Assembly: GCA_024688885.1 (NCBI GenBank)
Contig: JAILDV010000055.1
Span: forward strand, 1 to 64,000
DNA length: 64,000 nt
Reading direction: 5' to 3'
Source: Bacteroidaceae bacterium
GTDB lineage: Bacteria; Bacteroidota; Bacteroidia; Bacteroidales; Bacteroidaceae
The position numbers and the translations under genes are program-made. Shown one piece after another: positions 1 through 9,139 of this stretch. The notes beneath the pieces are model-generated. The model worked only from the letters and a program-made list of their open reading frames with translations, did not search any database and was not told where the DNA came from. The number at the start of each line of letters is the position of its first letter. The first letter of the stretch is position 1.

Positions 1-14
1 TTGTCTTTGTTCAT
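1..14 (-). CDS. 5' end of a gene running off the left edge
   Basis: Only an ATG and about three codons (M-N-K-D) are inside the window, so the product cannot be named. The start is inferred because a clear -7 box on the same strand (37-45) lies about 23 bases upstream of it, the usual spacing in this genome. Confidence 0.35.
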
Positions 15-17
15 CTT

Positions 18-45
18 GCAGCCATTCAATTTGGCTGCAAAGGTA
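18..45 (-). promoter_or_regulatory. Promoter -7 box with overlapping hairpin
   Basis: On the minus strand TACCTTTGC (37-45) matches the Bacteroidota -7 consensus TAnnTTTG. GCAGCCA (18-24) and TGGCTGC (32-38) form a 7-base-pair inverted repeat with a 7-base loop that covers the expected transcription start, so it could be an operator or a 5' mRNA hairpin for the gene leaving the left edge. Confidence 0.5.
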
Positions 46-151
46 CAAATTCAAATCCGTGCACCCTTAAAACTACTCGTAAATGACTTAATTTCAGCGA
101 TTTCAAAGAACGATTAGTCCACTTTAACGGGACAGTAGTGATGTGTTTATT

Positions 152-341
152 CAACTTTCGCAAGTTTTAGTTTATTGGAGTTAAAGGAGTTATCGCTCCG
201 CTCAGGAGTTAAAAGCCGATACTCTGCCAGCCCATGCGCTGGGCGACCCTCATCTCTATACCCTCAGCCCTATACTCTAAACCATCACATTTGGCTTTCA
301 CTCCTTTAACTCCAAAGAAGTTGAGCACTTGCGAAACTTAA
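152..341. repeat. Inverted-armed intergenic repeat element
   Basis: TTGGAGTTAAAGGAGT (175-190) is exactly complementary to 300-315. Outside it lie imperfect arms: ACTTTCGCAAGT at 154-165 and the complement of AGTTTCGCAAGT near 328-339. The interior has no gene. The GGAGTTAAAGGAGT unit recurs near 19010-19040 and the TTTCGCAAGTTTTA arm near 58881, so this belongs to the dispersed repeat families of the window. The rest of 46-476 holds no gene I can support. Confidence 0.65.
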
Positions 342-476
342 GTGTGTTTATTTTACGTCCACGTTGACAAATATACGACATTCTTTTCACAAACAAATGA
401 TTTTTAGAAAAAAATAAAAGATTTTTGGTTCTTCAATCATCTATGATGACCCCAAATCACAAAAAGTAAATAAAAT

Positions 477-2030
477 TTACTCACAAATCCTCTTCATTTC
501 TTCCAACTGCTGGATGAAAGCATCATAACCTATCTCATGGATGGCATGCAATAGCAAACCATTCCGAACGATGCGGCCATCTGGAGTAATAGTCACGTTG
601 AAAGGGATGGCAGAAAAACCGAACAATTCCTGCAATTGAAGGAATTGCTTGTCATCAAGTGCCAGATGATACTCTCCATCCAGATTTGTGCGCACAAAAT
701 CCTGGTAATCTTTGTCTTCGGGGTTGTTTTCGTTGGCAAGAAAAATAAACTTCATGTCCGAGCGGTCACGGATTTGCCGACGCGCATTCTTAGTGTCCAT
801 GATGGTTCTCCTGCATGGACCACACCACATTGCCCACAAATCCAAAACGATATAACGACCAGGGAATTCAGCCAGCAACTTATGGACAAACTCCGATGCA
901 GCACCTTCAGGAAGGGGATAGGCGACTCCCTGACGTAACAAATCTTGGAAACACTGCTGAGCCATTTCCTTGACTTGGGGATGCGATAAATAAGGAAAGA
1001 ACACATGGAAGTTCCTCTTTGCCTCATCCGCCATATCCATTATAAAGCCCGTTGCATCGTTGATGCTCTGCAGTTGAAGAAGTTGAACAGGCAGGACATC
1101 ATGAGGGGTGGCAAAAATCTCACGACCAAAATCACGGAAAAAACTCAATTCATCCTCCTTTTCTTGCCTAAATTGTCTCAATTCTTCATCCAAATCCCCC
1201 TCTTCCACATACGTTTCTGGGATATTTTTGACAGACAAAGGATACAGAATCGTGGAATTCAAACGGTTCAGAAACCAAGCAGCATACATGGAAGCCATCA
1301 TCAATGAATCATCGCAGGGCAGACGACGCAATACCCGATAGACCTCCCCATCGCTCAAACGTTCCATCATGGAGTTGCCATGATTCGTCGTATTTCGGAT
1401 TCCCAAGAAATAAGAAAGGTAAGCCTGACCAAAATTGGCAGACACATCACATCGCATCAGACGACGCTCATAAGGGGTAAAGCCCTTCTTTGTTGCACAC
1501 TCCTCCACCTCGCGCAACCGTTCCGTATAGACAGAATCAGCCCAATGGTTGAACTCATCTACATCTCCTGCAAACAAACAACACTGTTGGTACGTATCCA
1601 GATATTCCGTCCGCACCTGCAACAGCCGAACCACATCCTCCGCATGACCACCAGCATAGGTGCATTCAGGCACATCCTTACCGTTGAAAGTCACCGTGAT
1701 GTCAAGCGTATCACCTGGACACAGATAGAACGGCACCTCCTTCTTATCCATCTTTTCTCTCGATGTGAAGAACCAATTAAAAATGGGGTGATACAGCAAC
1801 AGCCGCTTCTCAAAAGTTCCATCTTCGCGAATCTCTATAGAAACATTAGGAACACCACCCATCTGTAAATCCCCAATCTGAGAAGTCAAAGTTTGGAATC
1901 CCATTGCACTCGAATAATCCACAATACGCCCACGAATCAAAGCGGAATCAGCACAGAAAAAGGACTTCTGACCCCATCCCACCACAGCCACAAAAGCCAA
2001 TAGTATAGTCATTAGTGATTGCTTGTTCAT
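477..2030 (-). CDS. TlpA-like thioredoxin-fold exported protein
   Basis: 517 residues. The N-terminus is a hydrophobic signal peptide, so the protein is probably periplasmic or exported. The middle 350 residues resemble the helical region found before the thioredoxin domain in Bacteroidota TlpA/ResA-like proteins, but I cannot name a domain there. The C-terminal 130 residues are a thioredoxin fold with an intact redox centre, WCGPC near residue 399, followed by a conserved cis-proline region (AIPFNVTI). Proteins of this type reduce disulphides in exported proteins or cytochromes; the partner is unknown. It stands alone, divergent from mnmG, and no -7 box is obvious upstream. Confidence 0.85.
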   Translation of the reverse strand: MNKQSLMTILLAFVAVVGWGQKSFFCADSALIRGRIVDYSSAMGFQTLTSQIGDLQMGGVPNVSIEIREDGTFEKRLLLYHPIFNWFFTSREKMDKKEVPFYLCPGDTLDITVTFNGKDVPECTYAGGHAEDVVRLLQVRTEYLDTYQQCCLFAGDVDEFNHWADSVYTERLREVEECATKKGFTPYERRLMRCDVSANFGQAYLSYFLGIRNTTNHGNSMMERLSDGEVYRVLRRLPCDDSLMMASMYAAWFLNRLNSTILYPLSVKNIPETYVEEGDLDEELRQFRQEKEDELSFFRDFGREIFATPHDVLPVQLLQLQSINDATGFIMDMADEAKRNFHVFFPYLSHPQVKEMAQQCFQDLLRQGVAYPLPEGAASEFVHKLLAEFPGRYIVLDLWAMWCGPCRRTIMDTKNARRQIRDRSDMKFIFLANENNPEDKDYQDFVRTNLDGEYHLALDDKQFLQLQELFGFSAIPFNVTITPDGRIVRNGLLLHAIHEIGYDAFIQQLEEMKRICE

Positions 2031-2217
2031 ATTCTTTCTTTTATTTCCAAATGATTATTTCTATAATTAGATACGTTGGCTTCAGCAAAAACTTAATTTG
2101 AAAAAGGGTTAAATAATCTTAATCATGACCATAAAATCCCTATTTACTTTTTCTGAACATAAATAACCCATGAGTAACCATTCGCACCATTCGTGTTCAG
2201 AAAAAAACTTGTTTTTA

Positions 2218-2250
2218 TTTTGTATTGTGTGCGGCTTTCACTAACTTTGC
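2218..2250 (+). promoter_or_regulatory. mnmG promoter
   Basis: TTTTG at 2218-2222 (-33 element) and TAACTTTGC at 2242-2250 (-7 element) are separated by 19 bases, the Bacteroides arrangement. The mnmG ATG follows 21 bases later. Confidence 0.75.
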
Positions 2251-2271
2251 ACTCCAATTACGCGTAAAAAG

Positions 2272-4176
2272 ATGATTTTCAACTATGATGTTGTGGTGGT
2301 GGGAGCGGGTCACGCTGGATGTGAGGCTGCTGCCGCTGCTGCTAATTTGGGTGCTCGGACGTGTCTCATCACGATGGACATGAACAAGATTGCACAGATG
2401 TCGTGCAATCCTGCCATTGGTGGTATTGCCAAAGGACAGATAGTGAGGGAGATTGATGCGTTGGGAGGATATACGGGTATCGTGACCGACCGTTGTAGCC
2501 TGCAATTCAGGATGTTAAATCTCTCAAAGGGTCCTGCAGTATGGAGTCCACGTTCACAGTGTGACCGTGCCAAGTTCATCTGGACATGGCGGGAGATACT
2601 GGAGAACACACCCAACTTGCAGATTTGGCAAGACCAAGCAAAAGATTTAGTTGTTGAAAATCAAGAAGTTCAAGGTGTAAAGACGTATTACGGAGCCGAG
2701 TTCAGAGCCCAATGTGTCATCATCACGGCAGGCACGTTTCTGAATGGGTTGATGCACATCGGCAGGGTGATGATACCTGGTGGAAGATGTGCCGAACTGC
2801 CAGCACTGGAACTGACAGAGAGCATCACGAAGCATGGCATCCGTGCTGGAAGAATGAAGACAGGAACCCCTGTGCGCATTGACAAGCGGAGCGTGGATTT
2901 TTCGCTGATGGAGAAACAGGATGGCGACCACGATTTTCACAAGTTCTCTTACCTGCCCACAGAGCGCACGTCAGTGTCGGAACGTAACAACCTCCCTTGC
3001 TGGATTTGCTACACCAACACCGAGGTACACGACGTGCTACGTTCGGGCCTCCCCGACTCTCCCCTTTATAATGGACAAATCCAGAGCATCGGACCTCGCT
3101 ATTGCCCAAGCATCGAGACCAAACTCCACACCTTCCCCGACAAGGACGAGCACATGTTGTTCTTGGAGCCTGAAGGAGAAACCACGAACGAGATGTACTT
3201 GAACGGCTTCTCGTCCTCTCTCCCCTTAGACATCCAGTTGACCGCCCTTCGCAAGATTCCTGCTTTTAAGCATTTGGAGGTTTATCGTCCCGGATATGCC
3301 ATCGAGTACGACTTCTTCGACCCCACTCAACTGACCCATTCCCTCGAATCGAAAGTGGTGAAAAACCTCTTCTTTGCAGGACAAGTGAACGGCACAACGG
3401 GTTATGAGGAAGCAGCAGGACAAGGTGTGATTGCGGGCATCAATGCTGCCATCAACTGCAACAAAACACTGAATGGTGGGGAGCCTTTCACGCTGGGCAG
3501 AAACGAAGCCTACATCGGTGTGCTTATCGACGACCTTGTGACGAAAGGAGTGGATGAGCCTTACCGCATGTTCACCTCACGTGCTGAATACCGCATTCTG
3601 TTGCGTCAAGACGATGCAGACATGCGTCTGACGGAACGCAGTTACAAGCTGGGCTTGGCAACTGAAGAGCGCTACCAGCTGATGCAAACCAAGAAGGCGA
3701 AAATCGATGCCATCATTGCGTTCGCATCAAACTTCTCCTTAAAACCTTCACTCATCAACCCTTCCTTGGAAACACTGGGCACCACCCCACTCCGCCAAGG
3801 ATGCAAGTTGGAGGAACTGTTGGGTCGCCCACAAATCAACATCAACAGCATCGCCCCACATATCGAACCTTTCCGCAAGGAACTGGAACGTATTCTCGGT
3901 GATGACATACGACGCGAGGAAATCATCGAAGCAGCAGAAATACAAATCAAATACAAGGGCTACATCTATCGCGAACAGCAGATGGCAGACAAGATGATTC
4001 GTTTGGAGAACATCAAGATTGCAGGCAAATTCGACTACCCCAACATGACACAAATCTCCATCGAAGCACGTCAGAAGCTGCAAGCCATACAGCCCGTCAC
4101 ACTGGCACAGGCTTCGCGCATTCCTGGGGTTTCACCTTCCGACATCAACATCATGTTGGTGCTGATGGGACGTTAA
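2272..4176 (+). CDS. mnmG: tRNA uridine-5-carboxymethylaminomethyl(34) synthesis enzyme MnmG
   Basis: 634 residues, the normal length for MnmG (GidA). Together with MnmE it installs the (carboxymethyl)aminomethyl group on U34 of tRNAs, using FAD and methylene-tetrahydrofolate. The N-terminus carries the FAD-binding GAGHAGCEAA motif (residues 11-20), then the family motifs CNPAIGGIAKG (about 45-55) and the second glycine-rich GYEEAAGQG stretch near residue 378. The C-terminal helical domain that contacts MnmE and tRNA is complete. The start is fixed by the promoter 21 bases upstream. gidA genes are often found near chromosomal origins, which fits the parS-type sites just downstream. Confidence 0.97.
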   Translation: MIFNYDVVVVGAGHAGCEAAAAAANLGARTCLITMDMNKIAQMSCNPAIGGIAKGQIVREIDALGGYTGIVTDRCSLQFRMLNLSKGPAVWSPRSQCDRAKFIWTWREILENTPNLQIWQDQAKDLVVENQEVQGVKTYYGAEFRAQCVIITAGTFLNGLMHIGRVMIPGGRCAELPALELTESITKHGIRAGRMKTGTPVRIDKRSVDFSLMEKQDGDHDFHKFSYLPTERTSVSERNNLPCWICYTNTEVHDVLRSGLPDSPLYNGQIQSIGPRYCPSIETKLHTFPDKDEHMLFLEPEGETTNEMYLNGFSSSLPLDIQLTALRKIPAFKHLEVYRPGYAIEYDFFDPTQLTHSLESKVVKNLFFAGQVNGTTGYEEAAGQGVIAGINAAINCNKTLNGGEPFTLGRNEAYIGVLIDDLVTKGVDEPYRMFTSRAEYRILLRQDDADMRLTERSYKLGLATEERYQLMQTKKAKIDAIIAFASNFSLKPSLINPSLETLGTTPLRQGCKLEELLGRPQININSIAPHIEPFRKELERILGDDIRREEIIEAAEIQIKYKGYIYREQQMADKMIRLENIKIAGKFDYPNMTQISIEARQKLQAIQPVTLAQASRIPGVSPSDINIMLVLMGR

Positions 4177-4187
4177 AGCATCGCTTT

Positions 4188-4203
4188 TGTTCCACGTGAA
4201 ACA
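4188..4203 (+). promoter_or_regulatory. parS-type ParB binding site, copy 1
   Basis: TGTTCCACGTGAAACA is an exact match to one of the known parS 16-mers of Bacillus subtilis (consensus TGTTnCACGTGAAACA). It starts 12 bases after the mnmG stop. parS sites load ParB/Spo0J clamps for origin segregation and SMC recruitment. No parA or parB gene is in this window. Confidence 0.85.
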
Positions 4204-4275
4204 ATTTATTTGTAGAACGTGCAAAATCAGTCATTTATAAGAATCAACTAACACTAAACATATAACAAAAAAACT

Positions 4276-4812
4276 ATGGAACTTAACAATCAATACCTAT
4301 TAGATCACTTGCGTAGCATCCCCGATTTTCCCAAGAAAGGTATTAACTTCCGTGACGTCACCACACTCTTCAAGGATGCCAAAGCGCTCGAAATGATGGA
4401 AGAACAACTGTATGAGCTCTACAAGGACAAGGGCATCACAAAGGTGGTGGGAATGGAAACACGTGGCTATATCATGGGCTCCATTATTGCCCGTCGTCTC
4501 AATGCTGGTTTCGTGATGGCACGCAAACCTGGCAGACTTCCAGCGACCACCATCAGAGAGAGCTTTACAAAGGAATATGGCACAGATGCCATCGAGATTC
4601 ATTTAGATGCCATCGACGAGAACGATGTGGTGCTCTTGCACGATGACCTTCTTGCCACAGGTGGCACTATCAAAGCAGCATGGAAACTTGTCCAAAAGTT
4701 GAATCCCAAGAAGTGCTACATGAATTTCCTTATAGAGATTCGCGACGAAGGGCTGCAAGGAAGGGAGGCAATTGGCGACGGAATTGAAATCACCACCCTC
4801 TTGACTCTATAG
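4276..4812 (+). CDS. apt: Adenine phosphoribosyltransferase
   Basis: 178 residues, typical of Apt. It converts adenine and PRPP to AMP and pyrophosphate in cytosolic purine salvage. Visible family features are the N-terminal IPDFPKKGINFRDVTTLF segment (residues 15-32), GMETRGYIMG, and the PRPP-binding loop VVLLHDDLLATGGT (about residues 117-130). It lies between two parS-type sites, in the same direction as mnmG and uvrC but with gaps of 99 and 133 bases. Confidence 0.96.
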   Translation: MELNNQYLLDHLRSIPDFPKKGINFRDVTTLFKDAKALEMMEEQLYELYKDKGITKVVGMETRGYIMGSIIARRLNAGFVMARKPGRLPATTIRESFTKEYGTDAIEIHLDAIDENDVVLLHDDLLATGGTIKAAWKLVQKLNPKKCYMNFLIEIRDEGLQGREAIGDGIEITTLLTL

Positions 4813-4893
4813 GAATTGGCGGTATGAAATCTTTGACCAGACATTGAATGTAAACGTGTTTAAACATTGATTTTGCATAAGTTAGCAACGAAT

Positions 4894-4909
4894 TGTTTCA
4901 CGTGGAACA
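4894..4909 (-). promoter_or_regulatory. parS-type ParB binding site, copy 2
   Basis: TGTTTCACGTGGAACA is the exact reverse complement of copy 1 at 4188-4203. The pair therefore flanks apt in opposite orientation, about 706 bases apart. It sits in the otherwise featureless 133-base gap before uvrC. Confidence 0.85.
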
Positions 4910-4945
4910 AACAAGAAAGATGAAGTAACACTTGAAGTAAGATAG

Positions 4946-6763
4946 ATGACGAAGGACGAAGAAAGATTACAACGGCTCAAGGTGATTGTCAATAGCCTAA
5001 CTGAAGAACCTGGATGCTATCAGTATTTAGATAAAGATGGCAGGGTGATTTATGTGGGGAAGGCAAAGAACCTGAAACGACGCGTTAGTTCTTACTTCAA
5101 CAACTCATACAAAAATCGCAAGACACACATTCTTGTCAGTAAAATCGAAGACATCAAATATGTCGTGGTACCTACAGATGAGGATGCACTGATTCAAGAA
5201 AACAACCTCATCAAGGAACACCAACCATTCTACAACATTCTGCTGAAAGACGGTAAGACCTACCCATCTGTGTGCATCACGAATGAGTATTTTCCACGTG
5301 TCATCAAAACTCGAACTATTGATAAAAAGACAGGTACTTATTATGGTCCTTTCAGCCATACAAGCACATTGAACGCCATGATGGAACTGATAGGGAAACT
5401 CTATCAGATTCGTCTTTGCCACACCAGCATTACTCCCGAAAGAATGGAACAAGGGAAGCTGAGAAAATGCCTCTATTACGACATCGGGAAATGCAAGGCA
5501 CCTTGTATTGGGCTTCAAAAAAGGGAGGATTATCTCCAACAAATTGATGAAATCAAGGAGATATTAAGTGGAAATACCAGAAATCTGTGTCAAAAACTTC
5601 TGAAGGAAATGCAGGATTTGGCAGAAAAGGAAGAGTTTCTGGCAGCAGAATCCGTGAAAAAGAAGTATCTCCTCGCCAAAGAATTTGACAGCAAGAGCCG
5701 TGTGATTACCAGCACGAACCAAAATATCGATGTGTTCAGCATCGAAGATGACGAAAACAAGGCATACGTCAATTATATGCATGTGGTGAACGGTTGCATC
5801 ACACGCGTGTTCACCAACGAATACAAAAAACGACTGGATGAGACTGCTGAAGAAATCATCTCGTTGGCTATTGTGGATATGCGCGAACAGTATGGAGATG
5901 AATCCAAGGAAATTGTTGTACCCTTCGAATTGGATTTCACGCTGAAAGACGCACAATTTATCGTGCCAAAAGCAGGAGACAAGAAGAAACTGCTCTTCCT
6001 TTCTGAAGCGAATGTACGTCAATACCGCATAGATGCCTTGAAACAAGCAGAACGGTTGAATCCTGATCAAAGGAATGTAAATCTGCTGAAAGAACTACAA
6101 CGCAAGCTGAAATTGCCCAAAATTCCGATGCGCATTGAGTGTTTCGACAACTCAAATACAATGGGACAAGATGCTGTGGCTGGGTGTGTAGTATTCATCG
6201 GAGGGAAAAAATCGAAGAACGACTATCGCAAATACAACATCAAGACAGTCATTGGCCCTGACGATTACGCATCCATGAGCGAAGTCGTGTATCGCAAATA
6301 TAGCCGTGCCATCGAGGAAGAGACTCCCCTACCCGACCTTATCATCACCGATGGTGGCAAGGGACAGATGGAGGTGGTCAGAAAGGTGATTGAAGACCAA
6401 CTGCATTTAGAGATTCCCATAGCAGGATTGGCAAAGGACAGTCATCACCGTACCAACGAACTATTGTATGGATTTCCAGCACAAGTGGTTGGCATTGAGA
6501 TGGATAGTCCTCTATTTAAGTTGCTCACACAAATTCAGGATGAGGTGCACCGTTTTGCCATCACATTCCACAAAGAGAAGCGGGCAAAGCATAACACAGA
6601 GTCGGAACTCGACCACATCAAAGGCATTGGTACAGCCACTAAGACCTTGTTGCTCAATAAATTCAAAAGTCTTAAACGTGTTAAAGAGGCTGATTATGAA
6701 ACACTTGCAGAAGTTATCGGAGTTTCAAAAGCACAACTCATCAAAGACTATTTCAACGAATAA
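4946..6763 (+). CDS. uvrC: Excinuclease ABC subunit C
   Basis: 605 residues, full length for UvrC, the nuclease that makes both incisions in nucleotide excision repair with UvrA and UvrB. The N-terminal GIY-YIG-type domain is seen as GCYQYLDKDGRVIYVGKAKN (residues 18-37), with Cys in place of the middle Ile. A UvrB-interacting UVR segment follows near residues 205-240, then the RNase H-like endonuclease domain (IECFDNSN and LIITDGGKGQ). The C-terminal helix-hairpin-helix pair (IKGIGTATKTLLLNKF) is complete. It is followed 14 bases later by dtd. Confidence 0.97.
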   Translation: MTKDEERLQRLKVIVNSLTEEPGCYQYLDKDGRVIYVGKAKNLKRRVSSYFNNSYKNRKTHILVSKIEDIKYVVVPTDEDALIQENNLIKEHQPFYNILLKDGKTYPSVCITNEYFPRVIKTRTIDKKTGTYYGPFSHTSTLNAMMELIGKLYQIRLCHTSITPERMEQGKLRKCLYYDIGKCKAPCIGLQKREDYLQQIDEIKEILSGNTRNLCQKLLKEMQDLAEKEEFLAAESVKKKYLLAKEFDSKSRVITSTNQNIDVFSIEDDENKAYVNYMHVVNGCITRVFTNEYKKRLDETAEEIISLAIVDMREQYGDESKEIVVPFELDFTLKDAQFIVPKAGDKKKLLFLSEANVRQYRIDALKQAERLNPDQRNVNLLKELQRKLKLPKIPMRIECFDNSNTMGQDAVAGCVVFIGGKKSKNDYRKYNIKTVIGPDDYASMSEVVYRKYSRAIEEETPLPDLIITDGGKGQMEVVRKVIEDQLHLEIPIAGLAKDSHHRTNELLYGFPAQVVGIEMDSPLFKLLTQIQDEVHRFAITFHKEKRAKHNTESELDHIKGIGTATKTLLLNKFKSLKRVKEADYETLAEVIGVSKAQLIKDYFNE

Positions 6764-6777
6764 AAATCATTATAAAT

Positions 6778-7230
6778 ATGAGAGCAGTACTACAAAGAGT
6801 TACACACGCATCTGTAACGATTAACGGTGAAAGAACATCGTCAATTGGTCAAGGATATTTGGTTCTTCTCGGTTGCGAAAATGCTGACACAGAGGAAGAT
6901 ATAGATTGGCTATCAAAGAAAATCTGTAACTTGCGCGTGTTTGATGATGAGAATGGAGTGATGAACAAATCCATTCTCGATGTGGGTGGCGAAATATTGG
7001 TGGTGAGCCAATTCACCTTATGGGCAAGTTATAAGAAAGGCAATCGTCCATCCTATCTAAGAGCAGGAAGTCACGAAGTGACTGTGCCGCTGTATGAGAG
7101 GTTTTTAGAGGTTTTATCTGAACAACTGGGGAAACCAGTTGCAGCTGGAGAATTCGGAGCGTACATGAAGGTGGAACTGCTGAACGATGGCCCTGTAACT
7201 ATTTGTATGGATACAAAAAACAAAGAATAA
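6778..7230 (+). CDS. dtd: D-aminoacyl-tRNA deacylase
   Basis: 150 residues, standard for DTD. It hydrolyses D-aminoacyl-tRNA and glycyl-tRNA(Ala), protecting translation from wrong chirality. Both signature motifs are present: SQFTL in the middle (about residue 79) and the C-terminal NDGPVTICMD, whose Gly-Pro holds the substrate. It starts with MRAVLQRV as in the family. It sits in a tight run with uvrC upstream and deoC only 3 bases downstream, so cotranscription is likely. Confidence 0.96.
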   Translation: MRAVLQRVTHASVTINGERTSSIGQGYLVLLGCENADTEEDIDWLSKKICNLRVFDDENGVMNKSILDVGGEILVVSQFTLWASYKKGNRPSYLRAGSHEVTVPLYERFLEVLSEQLGKPVAAGEFGAYMKVELLNDGPVTICMDTKNKE

Positions 7231-7233
7231 GAT

Positions 7234-8121
7234 ATGGAAGAAAACAAGTATTTTGAGGCACTGAAACAGTATGATTTAGACCTCGACGATGAGAAAGTGA
7301 AACGTCAAGTGGAAACGCTGCTGAATGAGCATCTGCAAGAGAACAACACCAAGGAAGTGAAGCAGTTTCTGCTGAACAGCGTGGAACTCACCACCCTCAA
7401 GACTACAGACAGTGAGGACAGCGTGTTGAAGTTTGTGGAAAAAGTGAATAAATTCGACGATGTCTATCCAGAATTGGGACACGTGGCTACCGTATGCGTC
7501 TATCCTTGCTTTGCAAAGATCTGTCACGACACATTAGAGAATGAAGAAGTGGAAATTGCTTGTGTTTCAGGAAGTTTCCCATCAGCACAAACGTTTGTGG
7601 AAGTGAAGATTGCTGAAACTGCCCTCGCCATTAAGGATGGCGCCACAGAAATAGACATCGTGATTCCTGTAGGTAAATTCTTGGCAGGCGATTATGAAGG
7701 AATGTGTGATGAAATCGCTGAAATCAAAGCCGTCTGTGGAGACAAGAAACTGAAAACCATCCTTGAAACAGGATGTCTGAAAACTGCTTCCAACATCAAG
7801 ACTGCAAGTATCCTGGCGATGTATGCAGGTGCTGATTACATCAAGACCTCCACAGGAAAATTGGAACCAGCCGCGACTCCTGAAGCAGCTTTCGTGATGT
7901 GCCAAGCCATCAAGGAATACAACGATAAAACCGGCAATCAAATTGGTTTTAAGCCTGCTGGTGGCATGAAAACAGTGGAAGACGCCCTCACCTACTACAC
8001 CATTGTCAAAGAAGTTTTAGGAGAGAAATGGCTGACAAACCAATGGTTACGACTAGGCACAAGTTCGCTTGCCAACAAACTTCTTTCAGAAATAGAAGGA
8101 AAGGAAGTGAAATTCTTCTAA
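7234..8121 (+). CDS. deoC: Deoxyribose-phosphate aldolase
   Basis: 295 residues. DeoC cleaves 2-deoxyribose-5-phosphate to glyceraldehyde-3-phosphate and acetaldehyde in deoxynucleoside catabolism. The Schiff-base lysine lies in YIKTSTGK (about residue 208) and the second active-site lysine in FKPAGGMK (about residue 242), both intact. The first 60 residues form an N-terminal extension of the kind I recall in Bacteroidales DeoC. It is the last gene of the mnmG-to-deoC run. From memory, Bacteroides genomes carry a mazG-type gene between dtd and deoC; here the genes are 3 bases apart. Confidence 0.95.
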   Translation: MEENKYFEALKQYDLDLDDEKVKRQVETLLNEHLQENNTKEVKQFLLNSVELTTLKTTDSEDSVLKFVEKVNKFDDVYPELGHVATVCVYPCFAKICHDTLENEEVEIACVSGSFPSAQTFVEVKIAETALAIKDGATEIDIVIPVGKFLAGDYEGMCDEIAEIKAVCGDKKLKTILETGCLKTASNIKTASILAMYAGADYIKTSTGKLEPAATPEAAFVMCQAIKEYNDKTGNQIGFKPAGGMKTVEDALTYYTIVKEVLGEKWLTNQWLRLGTSSLANKLLSEIEGKEVKFF

Positions 8122-8130
8122 TTAAGGTGA

Positions 8131-9108
8131 TTAAATAGAACGATCTATCGCGTAATCAACATAAGCAATCAGGGCTTGTTTGACATCTGAATCAGGAAAA
8201 GATGCAAGCAAGTCCTTTGCTTTCTGTGCATAGTCGTTCATCATCTTCTCAGCATAGTCAATACCACCGTTCTTCTTCGTGAAATCAACCAACATGTCGA
8301 TTTCATCCTGCGAAACCTGACGGCTCTTCACCTTACGGGCAATTGCCAGCATCTCCTCGTTGCAGGTGGCAAGAAGGGCATGGATGACAGGAAGCGTGAG
8401 TTTACCCTCTTTCATGTCATTGCCAGTGGGTTTGCCTATCTGCGTGTCGTGATGATAGTCAAAGATGTCATCGCGAATCTGGAAACAAATGCCAATGTAT
8501 TTGCCAAAATCATGGAAAATCTGACGCATCTTTTCATCCGATGAAACCGACAAAACTCCTGCTTCAGCGCAAGCAGCAAAGAGAGCTGCCGTCTTGTTAC
8601 GGATAATGTGAAAATACACATCCTCGGTGATGGTTTCATTCTTGACATTGTTCAGTTGCAACAGCTCTCCATCAGCCAGTTTCTGAGCAGCTGCAGAAAC
8701 GATTCTCACCAACTCTATCTGCCCTGTTTTCGTGGCACAAAGCAATGCGTTGGCGAGAATGAAATCACCCACAAGCACTGCCACTTGATTACCATAGGCA
8801 TTGTTGACAGATTCCTGTCCTCGACGTTCTTCACTCTCATCGACGATATCATCGTGGATAAGACTTGCTGTATGGAAGAACTCAAATGTGGCTGCAGTGT
8901 AAACAGAACGCTCATTGGCTTCCTCTCCCACCAGTTTTGCGACAAGAAGCACAAGGGCAGGACGCATCATTTTCCCACTTCTGCTGCTAATGACACTAAG
9001 CACCTTCTGCAGAATGGGATTGGCATGCACAAGATAGGAGTCAAACACTTGTTTGTATTGACTCATCTCGGCTTCAATTGGCTTTCTTATTTGCTGTAAT
9101 GCGTCCAT
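8131..9108 (-). CDS. Polyprenyl (octaprenyl-type) diphosphate synthase
   Basis: 325 residues from the chosen ATG. This is a trans-isoprenyl diphosphate synthase making the long side chain of menaquinone. The two Asp-rich metal-binding motifs are seen: LIHDDIVDESEERR (first) and QIRDDIFDY (second). GKMMRPAL is the substrate-binding lysine/arginine region. An upstream in-frame TTG at 9129 was rejected because the -7 box covers it (9126-9134); the ATG at 9108 lies 17 bases downstream of that box. It converges on deoC with 9 bases between the stop codons. Chain length cannot be read with certainty. Confidence 0.92.
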   Translation of the reverse strand: MDALQQIRKPIEAEMSQYKQVFDSYLVHANPILQKVLSVISSRSGKMMRPALVLLVAKLVGEEANERSVYTAATFEFFHTASLIHDDIVDESEERRGQESVNNAYGNQVAVLVGDFILANALLCATKTGQIELVRIVSAAAQKLADGELLQLNNVKNETITEDVYFHIIRNKTAALFAACAEAGVLSVSSDEKMRQIFHDFGKYIGICFQIRDDIFDYHHDTQIGKPTGNDMKEGKLTLPVIHALLATCNEEMLAIARKVKSRQVSQDEIDMLVDFTKKNGGIDYAEKMMNDYAQKAKDLLASFPDSDVKQALIAYVDYAIDRSI

Positions 9109-9125
9109 ATTACTGAAAAACATCT

Positions 9126-9134
9126 GCAAAGGTA
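9126..9134 (-). promoter_or_regulatory. -7 box of the polyprenyl synthase gene
   Basis: TACCTTTGC on the minus strand matches TAnnTTTG. It lies immediately next to the repeat element at 9140-9242, which would then cover the -33 region. Confidence 0.65.
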
Positions 9135-9139
9135 GTAAA

